The notes beneath the pieces are model-generated. The model had not been told where the DNA came from and did no database searches. It worked only from the letters and a program-made list of their open reading frames with translations. A stretch of DNA of 64,000 bases from Porphyromonas crevioricanis (GTDB lineage Bacteria; Bacteroidota; Bacteroidia; Bacteroidales; Porphyromonadaceae): assembly GCF_900167225.1 (NCBI RefSeq), contig NZ_FUXH01000003.1, forward strand, positions 124,001 to 188,000, read 5' to 3'. The translations under genes were made by a program, and so were the position numbers. This document shows, piece by piece, positions 54,378 to 62,582 of the stretch. The first letter of the stretch is position 1. Every line of letters begins with the position of its first letter.

Positions 54378-55576
54378 ATCAGTTATTTCTCTTTAACCCG
54401 GGAAATGAAGCCAGCTATATGTTCCCTAAAGCATCGGCCTATACTCCTCCCTCCATAGTACGACGCATGGAGCAGGATCTCTCATCTGTATTTGCCGCAC
54501 TAGGGACAGAGAGGGATGCTGTTTTTTGCCCTTCCTCCAAAGGAGATTTATTGCTTTGTGCTGGACAACCGGCCATTGCCTATGCCAAGGAGAGGGACCT
54601 TCCACGACATCGGATTTCCAATGAAGCAATGCTCTTGTGTCCATGGGGACCACAAGCTTTCGGCTTTGCAAACTACCAAAAAAGAATAGAGAAGCTGGGG
54701 CAAAAATTACTTCCTCTTGCTCCTGAACATCCCCATGTTCGTAATTTGATCGATCGCACAACCGCTGCACGATTGATGAGGGAACTATCTCAAAACCTTG
54801 ATTATCCTGCCGAACTCGTTGCTATCCCGTTCCACTCGTCTTCCGAGATAACCAATTTGCCACCCTCCTTTTCCGGTCATGCTTTGGCCAAACAACCCTA
54901 TTCTTCTTCCGGGAGAGGGATTATTCCTCTTTCCATTCCTCTGTCAACAGCAAATCGCCAGGCTATAGACAATGCTCTTCTCCGATCCGGACATCTCATG
55001 CTTGAGCGACGACTTGATAGAGTGGCCGACTTAGCATCGGAGTGGGTGATAGAAAAGGAGGGGCAAGTGTACTTGTGTGGTTATTCGGCTTTTCGGACGA
55101 CTGAGCGTGGCAGCTACATCGGAAATTGGCTCTATCCGCAAGAGGAGATTAGACAAAGGTTATCTGAACTGGTGGGAGGAAAGCTCCTGCGAGAGACGGA
55201 AAGAAGGACAAAAGAATTTATAGAGAGGGAATTAGCTCCTTTCTATCATGGTCTTGTGGGGATCGATCAACTTATTTATCGAAATAACGATCGACTCGCT
55301 TACTATCCGGCCGTGGAAATCAATCTGCGTATGACAATGGGGCATTTGGCAATTAAGCTCGCTGAGCGACTTCTATCCCCGGGAAGCCGAGGAGTCTTCC
55401 GATTAGGGATCGCTTCGGGGGAGGATCTACCTACTCCTTCATTTGATTCGGATGGCCTACTCCGTACGGGAGCTATCAAGCTCAGTTCACGAGCAGCAGA
55501 TGCTCGTTTCGAAGCTATCATCGTAGCACAGCAAGAAAGCTCTGCACCCCCTTTTAACCAAGTATTCCCAGCTTAG
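54374..55576 (+). CDS. ATP-grasp-like protein of unknown function
   Basis: 400 residues from ATG 54374, which overlaps the rnhA stop. Three segments resemble ATP-grasp enzymes: ALAKQPYSSSGRGIIPL (about 169-185, a lysine followed by a flexible Gly/Ser loop), HLMLERRLDRVADLASEWVI (strand pattern after the loop) and YHGLVGIDQLIY...PAVEINLRMTMGHLAI (about 295-330, acidic metal-ligand block E-x-N-x-R). The N terminus (LFLFNPGNEASYMF...) is conserved-looking but not recognised. Such enzymes join a carboxylate to an amine or thiol via acyl phosphate; the substrate is unknown. Confidence 0.75.
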   Translation: MNQLFLFNPGNEASYMFPKASAYTPPSIVRRMEQDLSSVFAALGTERDAVFCPSSKGDLLLCAGQPAIAYAKERDLPRHRISNEAMLLCPWGPQAFGFANYQKRIEKLGQKLLPLAPEHPHVRNLIDRTTAARLMRELSQNLDYPAELVAIPFHSSSEITNLPPSFSGHALAKQPYSSSGRGIIPLSIPLSTANRQAIDNALLRSGHLMLERRLDRVADLASEWVIEKEGQVYLCGYSAFRTTERGSYIGNWLYPQEEIRQRLSELVGGKLLRETERRTKEFIERELAPFYHGLVGIDQLIYRNNDRLAYYPAVEINLRMTMGHLAIKLAERLLSPGSRGVFRLGIASGEDLPTPSFDSDGLLRTGAIKLSSRAADARFEAIIVAQQESSAPPFNQVFPA

Positions 55577-55606
55577 TTTACCTTCCTTTCGTTTGGGATT
55601 ATCAAC

Positions 55607-55614
55607 TACCTTTG
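55607..55614 (+). promoter_or_regulatory. -7 element (TACCTTTG) just before pnuT
   Basis: Perfect box ending six bases before ATG 55621, implying a leader of 0-3 nt. It also shows that the TTG at 55612 is not the start codon. Confidence 0.55.
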
Positions 55615-55620
55615 CGCCAT

Positions 55621-56265
55621 ATGGATTGGAATACTATATCAACTTTTCTACAAGAGAATGCCATAGAGCTTCTGGCCGCAGCAATAACTTTTCTCTGGAT
55701 CTACTTCGAGATAAAGGCTTCCATGTGGATGTGGCCATTAGGTGTCATACTTCCTATTTTCTGGATCTATATCTCTATGGAATCTCGCTTCTATGGCAAC
55801 GTAGTTGTCAATACCTACTACCTGATAACCACGATTATTGGCTGGGTCATGTGGGCCCGCAACCCCAAAGGGACAGAACAAGGCCAAATACGCACACTCT
55901 GGGGAAAACTTCTTGCTCTGAGTTTATTAGGTATGGTGCTCCTTGCTGTTCCTACCTATGGTTTGTTGAGCAACTGTTGGGGTTGGTTTGATATTCCGGC
56001 TGAGAATACTAGTTCTCTGCCTTGGGCTGATACTTTGGCCACATTGATTAGCTTCGTGGGGATGATATGGTTGGCTCTCAAAGTCAAGGAGCAGTGGTTG
56101 TGTTGGCTTTTTGCCAATATCTTCTCTTCTATTATATTCTTTCACACTAGATACTGGATCTCCGGGGTCGTATTTGTGGTTAATGTCTCCCTCTCCGTGA
56201 TCGGTTACAGACAATGGATTAGAATGCAGAGAGCCCAGTCCCAATCACATTATTCGGCTACTTAG
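55621..56265 (+). CDS. pnuT: PnuC-family vitamin transporter, probably PnuT (thiamine)
   Basis: 214 residues with seven membrane helices and PnuC features: AAAITFLWIYFEIKASMWMWPLG, YYLITTIIGWVMWARNP, SFVGMIWLALKVKEQWLCW and WISGVVFVVNVSLSVIGYRQW. PnuC proteins are facilitators trapping vitamins by phosphorylation inside the cell. Because thiamine pyrophosphokinase follows 12 bases later, thiamine is the likely substrate, as described for PnuT of Bacteroidota; nicotinamide riboside remains possible. No TPP riboswitch is visible in the 44-base upstream gap. Confidence 0.85.
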   Translation: MDWNTISTFLQENAIELLAAAITFLWIYFEIKASMWMWPLGVILPIFWIYISMESRFYGNVVVNTYYLITTIIGWVMWARNPKGTEQGQIRTLWGKLLALSLLGMVLLAVPTYGLLSNCWGWFDIPAENTSSLPWADTLATLISFVGMIWLALKVKEQWLCWLFANIFSSIIFFHTRYWISGVVFVVNVSLSVIGYRQWIRMQRAQSQSHYSAT

Positions 56266-56277
56266 AGATATTTTGCC

Positions 56278-56982
56278 ATGCAACAACACACACTGATAAT
56301 CCCTGCTATTTCTGCGAGCAATGCACCATTAGTCTCTATTCTGGCTGCTGGAGAGTTTCCAGCCGAAGGAAGCCTGAGTGCTTCCATATTGTCAGCCTCT
56401 TATGTAAAGTCTGACCGACGTCTGGTATGTTGCGATGGAGCATTCGACAGATTGCAGAAAGCCGGGTATGGACTGCCGGATGCAGTGGTGGGAGATTTAG
56501 ATTCTATTTCTGAAAAAAGTCTCAAAGCCTTGGGAGATCAGGTTCATCGTATGAACGATCAAGAGACCAATGATTTGACCAAGACAGTGCATTATGTGCA
56601 GAGTCGCTATGCTCCTTCCTCTCTGTGCATTCTGGGTCTTACCGGATTGAGAGAGGATCACACTTTAGGCAACATCGCCCTGCTTCCCTCCTATATACGC
56701 ATGGGTTTCGAACTGATTGTGGCTCCTACGCCTTATGGATGCCTCTATGCTTTTGAGGGGAAAGCTCGCATTTTCGGTTCTCCCGGCCGGCAAGTATCTC
56801 TTTTTGATTTTTGTCATTCACCCCTCAGTACAAAAGGGCTCAAATGGGAGCTTCACCGGCAGGTTTTGTCTGAACTCTGGATGGGGACACTCAATGAGAT
56901 GCAGGCAGAGAGCTTCGAGGTGAACAGTTCGGCCCCAATTGTTATATCTCTGCAAGACGAGACAAAAAAACGCAGCCGGTGA
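56278..56982 (+). CDS. thiN: thiamine pyrophosphokinase
   Basis: Transfers diphosphate from ATP to thiamine. The 234 residues contain CCDGAFDRLQKAG, PDAVVGDLDSIS (about 70-81), DQETNDLTKTVHY and LGLTGLREDHTLGNI, all diagnostic of the family. Its product would trap thiamine brought in by the adjacent transporter. The stop overlaps the GTG start of the next gene (GTGA). Confidence 0.93.
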   Translation: MQQHTLIIPAISASNAPLVSILAAGEFPAEGSLSASILSASYVKSDRRLVCCDGAFDRLQKAGYGLPDAVVGDLDSISEKSLKALGDQVHRMNDQETNDLTKTVHYVQSRYAPSSLCILGLTGLREDHTLGNIALLPSYIRMGFELIVAPTPYGCLYAFEGKARIFGSPGRQVSLFDFCHSPLSTKGLKWELHRQVLSELWMGTLNEMQAESFEVNSSAPIVISLQDETKKRSR

Positions 56983-59609
56983 AAAAGACCCGACAGTCAG
57001 TCCAAAGCCGATGGTGGCAAACCCTTTTGTTTTGCCTGTTTTTTTCGGTCATCCCAGCTGTAGCTCAGCGGACCAACACTGGTATAGAGGGAGTTGTGGT
57101 AGATTCCATCAGTGGGGATCCACTCCCCTACGTAACAGTTGTTTTTGAAGAAAATAGCCAAGAAGGAACTAGTACGGATGAGAACGGCTACTTCAAACTA
57201 ACCTCTTCTAAAGGATACCGCAAGGTCGTAGTGAGCTATGTAGGCTTTGCCTCTCAGCATATCACACTCAAACCCGGGGAGATGCGTCGAGGAGTAAAGG
57301 TGCGGCTCTCCTCCGAAAGCGTCCATCTATCCACCCTCTTTGTTCGCCCGAAACGGCAGAGATACAGACGCAAGAACAATCCGGCTGTGGATTTAATCAA
57401 CAGAGCCATTGCGGCTAAGAAACGAAACCGTATTGAGTCTAAACAACGTTATCAGTACGACACTTACGAACGCTTAATTCTCTACAGCGATCACTACCAG
57501 CCCGGTCGGAAAATGTTCGGTCTGGATTCTGTCCGTTCGAGACAAATGGCCGACACATCTTCCTTTTCGGATAATCTGATTTTTCCTCTTTCTGTGCGAG
57601 AAAAGATCAGTCGAGATACGCACAATGAGGTTGATGGGCGATTGAGCAGAGGTATCGTACGCTATCACAGAGGGATAGAGGAAGAGGTGGATGAAGGTCC
57701 CCTATCAGCCAACATAGATGAGATTTTCCGTCCAATAGACATCTATGACGCAAATATCCCCATCCTGTTACAACGTATCCCTTCTCCTCTGAACACTGCC
57801 TTTGCCACGAGTTTCTACAAGTTTTTTATTCAGGATACATTACATATCGCTGGGGCCAAGTGTGTAGAACTCACCTTTGTGCCCTTTGAACCTCATGCAC
57901 CGGGATTCTCGGGGCGTATTCGCTTGGCCCTCCCAGAGTGTGCCGTGCAACATGTAGAGCTGAATATGCCTGTTGCAGCTAATGTCAATTGGGTGCGCAA
58001 GCTACGTTTGAGACAAGATTTTCGCCCCATAGTCCTTCCCGAGACATCCGGCCAGGACAGTCTACCCAACCGCATATGGATACCCGACAGGCAAACAACT
58101 GAAGTTTTGATCACCGCGGATGATCTTTTCTTGCCCGGAGGCATAGAGGCACATCAGACACGTGTCTTCTATGACTTTCATTTCGATGATGAGGCCGAAC
58201 CTATGCCAGCCGAATGGAAAGAACGACCTGAAGGATATGTACCGTTCCTTCCTGATACCAAACGTTGGGAAGAACTCCGCCCTGAGCCGATGCCCAACGG
58301 AGGATTGGCTGTCTACGAATTGATGAATGTCCTGCAAAAAACCAACAACTATCGTTTCCTGACTTTCCTCACTCGTTCTGTCATGTCCGGCTATGCCTCT
58401 TTGCCCGCCGGCACTCTGGATGGAAAAAAGCTAAGCAAGGTAGATATAGGCCCGGTTGAAACTTTTCTCAGCGGAAATGCTGTAGAAGGTTTTCGAGCTC
58501 GAATAGGAGGAGGAACCACAGCTAACTTGTCACAACACTTTTTCCTGGATGGCTATCTGGCATACGGATTCAAGGATGAGAAGCTGAAGTATCGTGCCAA
58601 TCTGACCTATACACCCTTGAAGAAAGAGTACTTTGTGGACGAGTACCCTCGCCGTAATTTGTACCTGACCGCTCAGTCCGACATACTCATCCCAGGAGAA
58701 GTTTCCGATGCCGTCTATCGAGGCAATGTATTGGATATACTCGGAACGAGAAAAAATACTAATCGCACTTATGTAGACAATTATCGTCTGGGATTTGCAG
58801 CTGATTGGACCCGCAGCGTTTCTACTCAAATCTATGCCGATTACCGTCAGGTAACACCTACCGGCACACTTGTATATGAATCGGTAGATGAGAACGGCAA
58901 CCTGCATCGTATCGACAATTATCGAACCACAGAGTTCGGGTTTTCTCTGCGGTGGGAACCGATGAGAGTGATCTACAATGGGCGTCGAGGAGCCGAATCC
59001 GGCTTCAATCTGACAAAGCGTGGCCCCATATTCAGACTAAGTCATCGTATGGCTTTTGCCGGTCTGTTCGGCAGCGATTATGGATTCCAACGTACGGATT
59101 TGTCCTACTATCAGACTTTGCGAATGTCCTTCCTTGGCTTTATAGATATGCGATTCAACGCAGGCATTCTATGGACGAAAGCTCCCTATCCCCTCCTAGC
59201 TATTGCTCCCTCCAACAGCAGCTATGTACGTCGGAACGACGCCTTCCAACTGCTATTGCCTTCTGAGTTTATCGCTGACCGATGGGCCGGGCTGCACGCC
59301 ACCTATCACCTGAATGGATTGATATTGAACCGCATTCCTCTATTGCGAACATTAGGACTGCGCGAAATCGTTTCGGCTCATGTTCTTTGGGGAGATCTGA
59401 CTTCTAAAAATCAACCACCTGCTCCCGGGCTTTTTATTTTCCCAGAAAATGTTGGTCCAATGCAGAATACATGGTACACAGAAGGAAGCGTCGGGTTGGA
59501 AAACATTCTCAAGTTCCTCCGCTTAGAGTATTTCTATCGCTTTTCACAACAAAATAAACCCGGAGTCCCTCGTCAAGGGCTTCGATTTGGATTTGCCTTA
59601 CGTTTCTAA
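56979..59609 (+). CDS. DUF5686 outer-membrane protein with carboxypeptidase-like regulatory domain
   Basis: 876 residues: signal peptide (LLFCLFFSVIPAVA), a carboxypeptidase-regulatory-like domain (about 35-110, GVVVDSISGDPLPYVTVVFE ... VVVSYVGFASQ) and a large C-terminal beta-barrel-like region ending in aromatic FGFALRF. This is the DUF5686 layout, common and uncharacterised in Bacteroidota. It lacks a TonB plug, so it is not a TonB-dependent thiamine receptor despite overlapping thiN. GTG start. Confidence 0.85.
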   Translation: MKKTRQSVQSRWWQTLLFCLFFSVIPAVAQRTNTGIEGVVVDSISGDPLPYVTVVFEENSQEGTSTDENGYFKLTSSKGYRKVVVSYVGFASQHITLKPGEMRRGVKVRLSSESVHLSTLFVRPKRQRYRRKNNPAVDLINRAIAAKKRNRIESKQRYQYDTYERLILYSDHYQPGRKMFGLDSVRSRQMADTSSFSDNLIFPLSVREKISRDTHNEVDGRLSRGIVRYHRGIEEEVDEGPLSANIDEIFRPIDIYDANIPILLQRIPSPLNTAFATSFYKFFIQDTLHIAGAKCVELTFVPFEPHAPGFSGRIRLALPECAVQHVELNMPVAANVNWVRKLRLRQDFRPIVLPETSGQDSLPNRIWIPDRQTTEVLITADDLFLPGGIEAHQTRVFYDFHFDDEAEPMPAEWKERPEGYVPFLPDTKRWEELRPEPMPNGGLAVYELMNVLQKTNNYRFLTFLTRSVMSGYASLPAGTLDGKKLSKVDIGPVETFLSGNAVEGFRARIGGGTTANLSQHFFLDGYLAYGFKDEKLKYRANLTYTPLKKEYFVDEYPRRNLYLTAQSDILIPGEVSDAVYRGNVLDILGTRKNTNRTYVDNYRLGFAADWTRSVSTQIYADYRQVTPTGTLVYESVDENGNLHRIDNYRTTEFGFSLRWEPMRVIYNGRRGAESGFNLTKRGPIFRLSHRMAFAGLFGSDYGFQRTDLSYYQTLRMSFLGFIDMRFNAGILWTKAPYPLLAIAPSNSSYVRRNDAFQLLLPSEFIADRWAGLHATYHLNGLILNRIPLLRTLGLREIVSAHVLWGDLTSKNQPPAPGLFIFPENVGPMQNTWYTEGSVGLENILKFLRLEYFYRFSQQNKPGVPRQGLRFGFALRF

Positions 59610-59749
59610 ATAGGGAGTATTTACCCCGGTTTCATTGGAGGTAAGAATCTCTGATCTCCGATGGGTGGGAGTATGCATACCGAACATTACTCTCGAAGAG
59701 AAAGTGAAATCCTCTCCCAACCTCGACACAAGGCCAAAAGCCTCCCTAC

Positions 59750-61288
59750 TCATTTAAGCGGGATTTCTCCCGATTTTCTTTTGCCAGTCTCTAAAAGTTG
59801 TACAGATCCGAAAGTGATACGATGGGGCATTTCAGCCCGTGCCAATCGAGGACGAAGCCATGCTCGCAATGCTTCTTCGCTCAGAGGATATTCCTTATTG
59901 CAACACTCCACATGGGCAGCCAATACCTGTCCGAAAGAAGGATGAGGGATAGGGAAAACCTTGGCGGTAAAGACCTCCGGGTGAGCAGCGATAGTGCGTT
60001 CCACCACTTCCGGATAGATATTTTCACCTCCGGAAACGATCATCTGATCGGCACGTCCTTGATAGAAGTAATACCCTTCTTGATTACAACGCATCAAATC
60101 GCCTGTGGCCTGCCATTGTTTATCTCGCCCTTGCATAGCCCAACCCGAACGAACCCATAAGACTCCTACCCCATCAGCACTGACCTGCTCCAATCGACAA
60201 TGCACACCTCGTATGGGACGGCCAAGCGTGGTCTCTGTGTATCGCTCCAAATCATCAGGAGTGGCCAAAAGAAAGAAACCAGCCTCAGAGGTACCATAAA
60301 GATTGTAAACCACCTTACCTAACTTCTCGTGTGTCTCTTGAATAAGTTTTCTCTCAAGTCGATCCCCTCCACATATAATACAACGAAGAGAGGCCAGTTG
60401 CTCTGCCGAAGAAGATTTTTGAAGCATCCGGGAGAGCATGACAGGTACCAAGGGAGCCACTTCGATACCATGCCTGTGAATAGCTTGCAGAGCTTGCTCT
60501 GCGTCGAAATGACGAGTAAGTAAAATTTCCTTGCCCATAACAAGCGAAGTGATGAGCGTTGCCAAACCGAATCCATGGTAGAGAGGGAGGGCTATGTATA
60601 CATTCCGATAGCGATGTATGCCAATCTGCCGGAGTAGAGCCAAAAGAGGCGGGAGGAATTGTGTGGCAGAAGGGCGTCGAGAAGCAGCCTTGTAATGACC
60701 GCTCGATCCTCCCGTGAGCACAGTTAGCTCGCCGCCTCTTCGTATGCGAGGTAGTTTTCCTTGTGGTACCAGATTCCGCGTCAACAGGCTTTCAACATTC
60801 TCTATAGTGACAAAAGCAATCGAAAGAGAGGAGGGAAGACTTTTCTCACGGAGATTTTCGTCGAGAATAAGCAAATCATACCTTCCTCCCTTATGAAGCA
60901 ACTCATCCAACTTCTCTCCTCCCATCTCGGTATTGAGCAGATGCGTATGCACGCCAAGACGAGAGAGAGCGGGCAAAAGTAATACAGCCATGCTGTGATT
61001 GCGACAGAGAAGTCCGACTCGTTGCCCAGCCTTGAGCTCATAGTGCCCCTGAAGCAAGTAGGCTAACTGTGTTGCTCTTTGATACAACTCGCTATAAGAC
61101 AAAGAAGCTCCGTCGGAGGGGAGAAGAGCTGTTTGATGCGGATAAGTCTGGGCAGAAAAACGCAAGAGAGCCATGAGGGTAGTACCCTCAGAAAGCAGGC
61201 TCTTTACCCAGCGATACAATCCCTTAGGAGTAATGAAATGCAGCTTAATAAGAGTCTGAAAGACAGAATATGTCTGGGATGTCTTCAT
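59750..61288 (-). CDS. AMP-binding acyl-CoA ligase/synthetase
   Basis: Adenylates a carboxylic acid, probably for transfer to CoA. From ATG 61288 (MKTSQTYSVFQ) the 512 residues show the family order: a variant P-loop LTGGSSGHYKAASR (usual TSGTTGxPK), ALPLYHGFG, YGTSEAG, TGD and RADQMIVSGGENIYPEVVE, and the terminal TGKRKSGEIPLK with the likely catalytic lysine at the very end. Substrate unknown; long- or aryl-chain acids are possible. The upstream 12 codons (to 61324) do not match. It converges with the DUF5686 gene and follows csp1 on the same strand. Confidence 0.87.
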   Translation of the reverse strand: MKTSQTYSVFQTLIKLHFITPKGLYRWVKSLLSEGTTLMALLRFSAQTYPHQTALLPSDGASLSYSELYQRATQLAYLLQGHYELKAGQRVGLLCRNHSMAVLLLPALSRLGVHTHLLNTEMGGEKLDELLHKGGRYDLLILDENLREKSLPSSLSIAFVTIENVESLLTRNLVPQGKLPRIRRGGELTVLTGGSSGHYKAASRRPSATQFLPPLLALLRQIGIHRYRNVYIALPLYHGFGLATLITSLVMGKEILLTRHFDAEQALQAIHRHGIEVAPLVPVMLSRMLQKSSSAEQLASLRCIICGGDRLERKLIQETHEKLGKVVYNLYGTSEAGFFLLATPDDLERYTETTLGRPIRGVHCRLEQVSADGVGVLWVRSGWAMQGRDKQWQATGDLMRCNQEGYYFYQGRADQMIVSGGENIYPEVVERTIAAHPEVFTAKVFPIPHPSFGQVLAAHVECCNKEYPLSEEALRAWLRPRLARAEMPHRITFGSVQLLETGKRKSGEIPLK

Positions 61289-61378
61289 AAGAAGTCGGAA
61301 GTGTGTGTTAGAAAATCTGCACAATGGTGTCTCCTTGCACTTGAATTTGTACCCTGTATAAGGGTATCTCGTCGTCTT

Positions 61379-61420
61379 AAAGGGGCTGCTTCAAAACATA
61401 GATTTTGAAGCAGCCCCTTT
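61379..61420. repeat. perfect 18-bp palindromic hairpin, second member of the dnaA-terminator family
   Basis: AAAGGGGCTGCTTCAAAA and TTTTGAAGCAGCCCCTTT flank a 6-base loop (CATAGA). T-run on the plus side (TTTTT). It lies between csp1 and the acyl-CoA ligase gene and may end the csp1 transcript. Confidence 0.75.
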
Positions 61421-61450
61421 TTGTTGCTACCTAAGACTATCTAAGGTCTT

Positions 61451-62563
61451 TTACTTTTGATTTTCGTAATCAAATGCCATCATTAGCTTGACCAGTTTTT
61501 GCTCTGCTTTTTCGAGCGCATCAGCCCGTTCTCCAGTAGTTGGTACGTATCCCCCGGCCTGCAAAGTGATGAATGTATCCACATTGCTTAAAGTCTCATC
61601 GATGATAGGCATTGCTTTTTCTGGATCTTCCTCAGACAGTTTAGCCCTAATACTTCCCGCAATCAGGTTAGCATTATCTCCAATTGAGATAGCAAGTGTA
61701 TCCATCAGACTGAATGTGCGTGACTGGTTAGAAGTAATTCTCCAGTTTACAATGGCTTTTGCCAAGCCTTTGATCCATTTCTCACGCAAGGCTTTGGGAG
61801 CGACCAGACATTCGCCAAAGACATTTTGAGAAGGAGTCCAACCCTCACTTATCAGTTTTTTGATGGTACTATTAGACATTTCAGGCTCAAGCTGGTTGGT
61901 AGAAACACAGAACAATCGTCTCAAATCAATAGCAATATCAGAAACGAATAAACCACTGGCACGGCTGTTACTCGGAATCCATTTTCTGCTCAAACTTCGA
62001 TCTTCCCCTTCAAGAAAAAGCATAATTTCTTCTTCCGAAAGGACTCGCCCTGTTTCATCTCTTACAATAGCTCGATTATTGGGTCTGTCACTTCTATCAA
62101 ACGAAATATCTTCCGTACTCAGCCCGGCTAAAAGGGGATGGAGACCTCTCATAGCTGAGATAGAGAGAGGACTTCTTCTTTTTAATGTTCTCCCTCTATC
62201 CTCTTGTTCTTGCCCCTCTCCTTCCTCCAAAGTCTTTTTCTTCTTTTTCTTGTCCTGAGATTTTTTTTCAGCTTTCATCCAGCCTCCGAAGAGTTGGTCT
62301 ACATAGGAAGGGTCACAAGTAGCATAGACCTCACCCTCTTTAAGTTCCTTTTGCTTGGTCACATCAAAGAGAAAAGTCGTAGGGCTCGGGGTTTCTCCCA
62401 AGTACTCGCAAATCGCATCCAATATGGACCTTTTGACCTGTTGCCCACTTGAGAAAGGAATACGACGACTAAATTGAGGGTCGTAGTAGTATTTCTGACC
62501 ATCTGCAACACAGAAAACAGTGTGCTCTGCTCTTTTGAGCGTACGGATATAAATGGTGTTCAT
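61451..62563 (-). CDS. csp1: type I-B CRISPR-associated protein Cas7/Csp1 (PGING subtype)
   Basis: Backbone subunit of the Cascade complex, coating the crRNA. The 370 residues start MNTIYIRTLKRAEHTVF and carry RRIPFSSGQQVKRSILDA (about 34-51), the family's hallmark, with later regions FVSDIAIDLRRLF and TFSLMDTLAISIGDNANL typical of the DevR-type Cas7 fold. A long Lys-rich insert (about 95-125, SQDKKKKKKTLEEG) is unusual. It lies 19 bases after csp2 and ends before a palindrome, so it is the last gene of the operon; no cas5 follows. Confidence 0.85.
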   Translation of the reverse strand: MNTIYIRTLKRAEHTVFCVADGQKYYYDPQFSRRIPFSSGQQVKRSILDAICEYLGETPSPTTFLFDVTKQKELKEGEVYATCDPSYVDQLFGGWMKAEKKSQDKKKKKKTLEEGEGQEQEDRGRTLKRRSPLSISAMRGLHPLLAGLSTEDISFDRSDRPNNRAIVRDETGRVLSEEEIMLFLEGEDRSLSRKWIPSNSRASGLFVSDIAIDLRRLFCVSTNQLEPEMSNSTIKKLISEGWTPSQNVFGECLVAPKALREKWIKGLAKAIVNWRITSNQSRTFSLMDTLAISIGDNANLIAGSIRAKLSEEDPEKAMPIIDETLSNVDTFITLQAGGYVPTTGERADALEKAEQKLVKLMMAFDYENQK

Positions 62564-62582
62564 AGTCTTGTATGTTTATTGT

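Noticed and set aside
56979-59609. TonB-dependent thiamine receptor beside pnuT-thiN
   Set aside because: It has a carboxypeptidase-regulatory-like domain but no plug domain or TonB box; layout is that of DUF5686.
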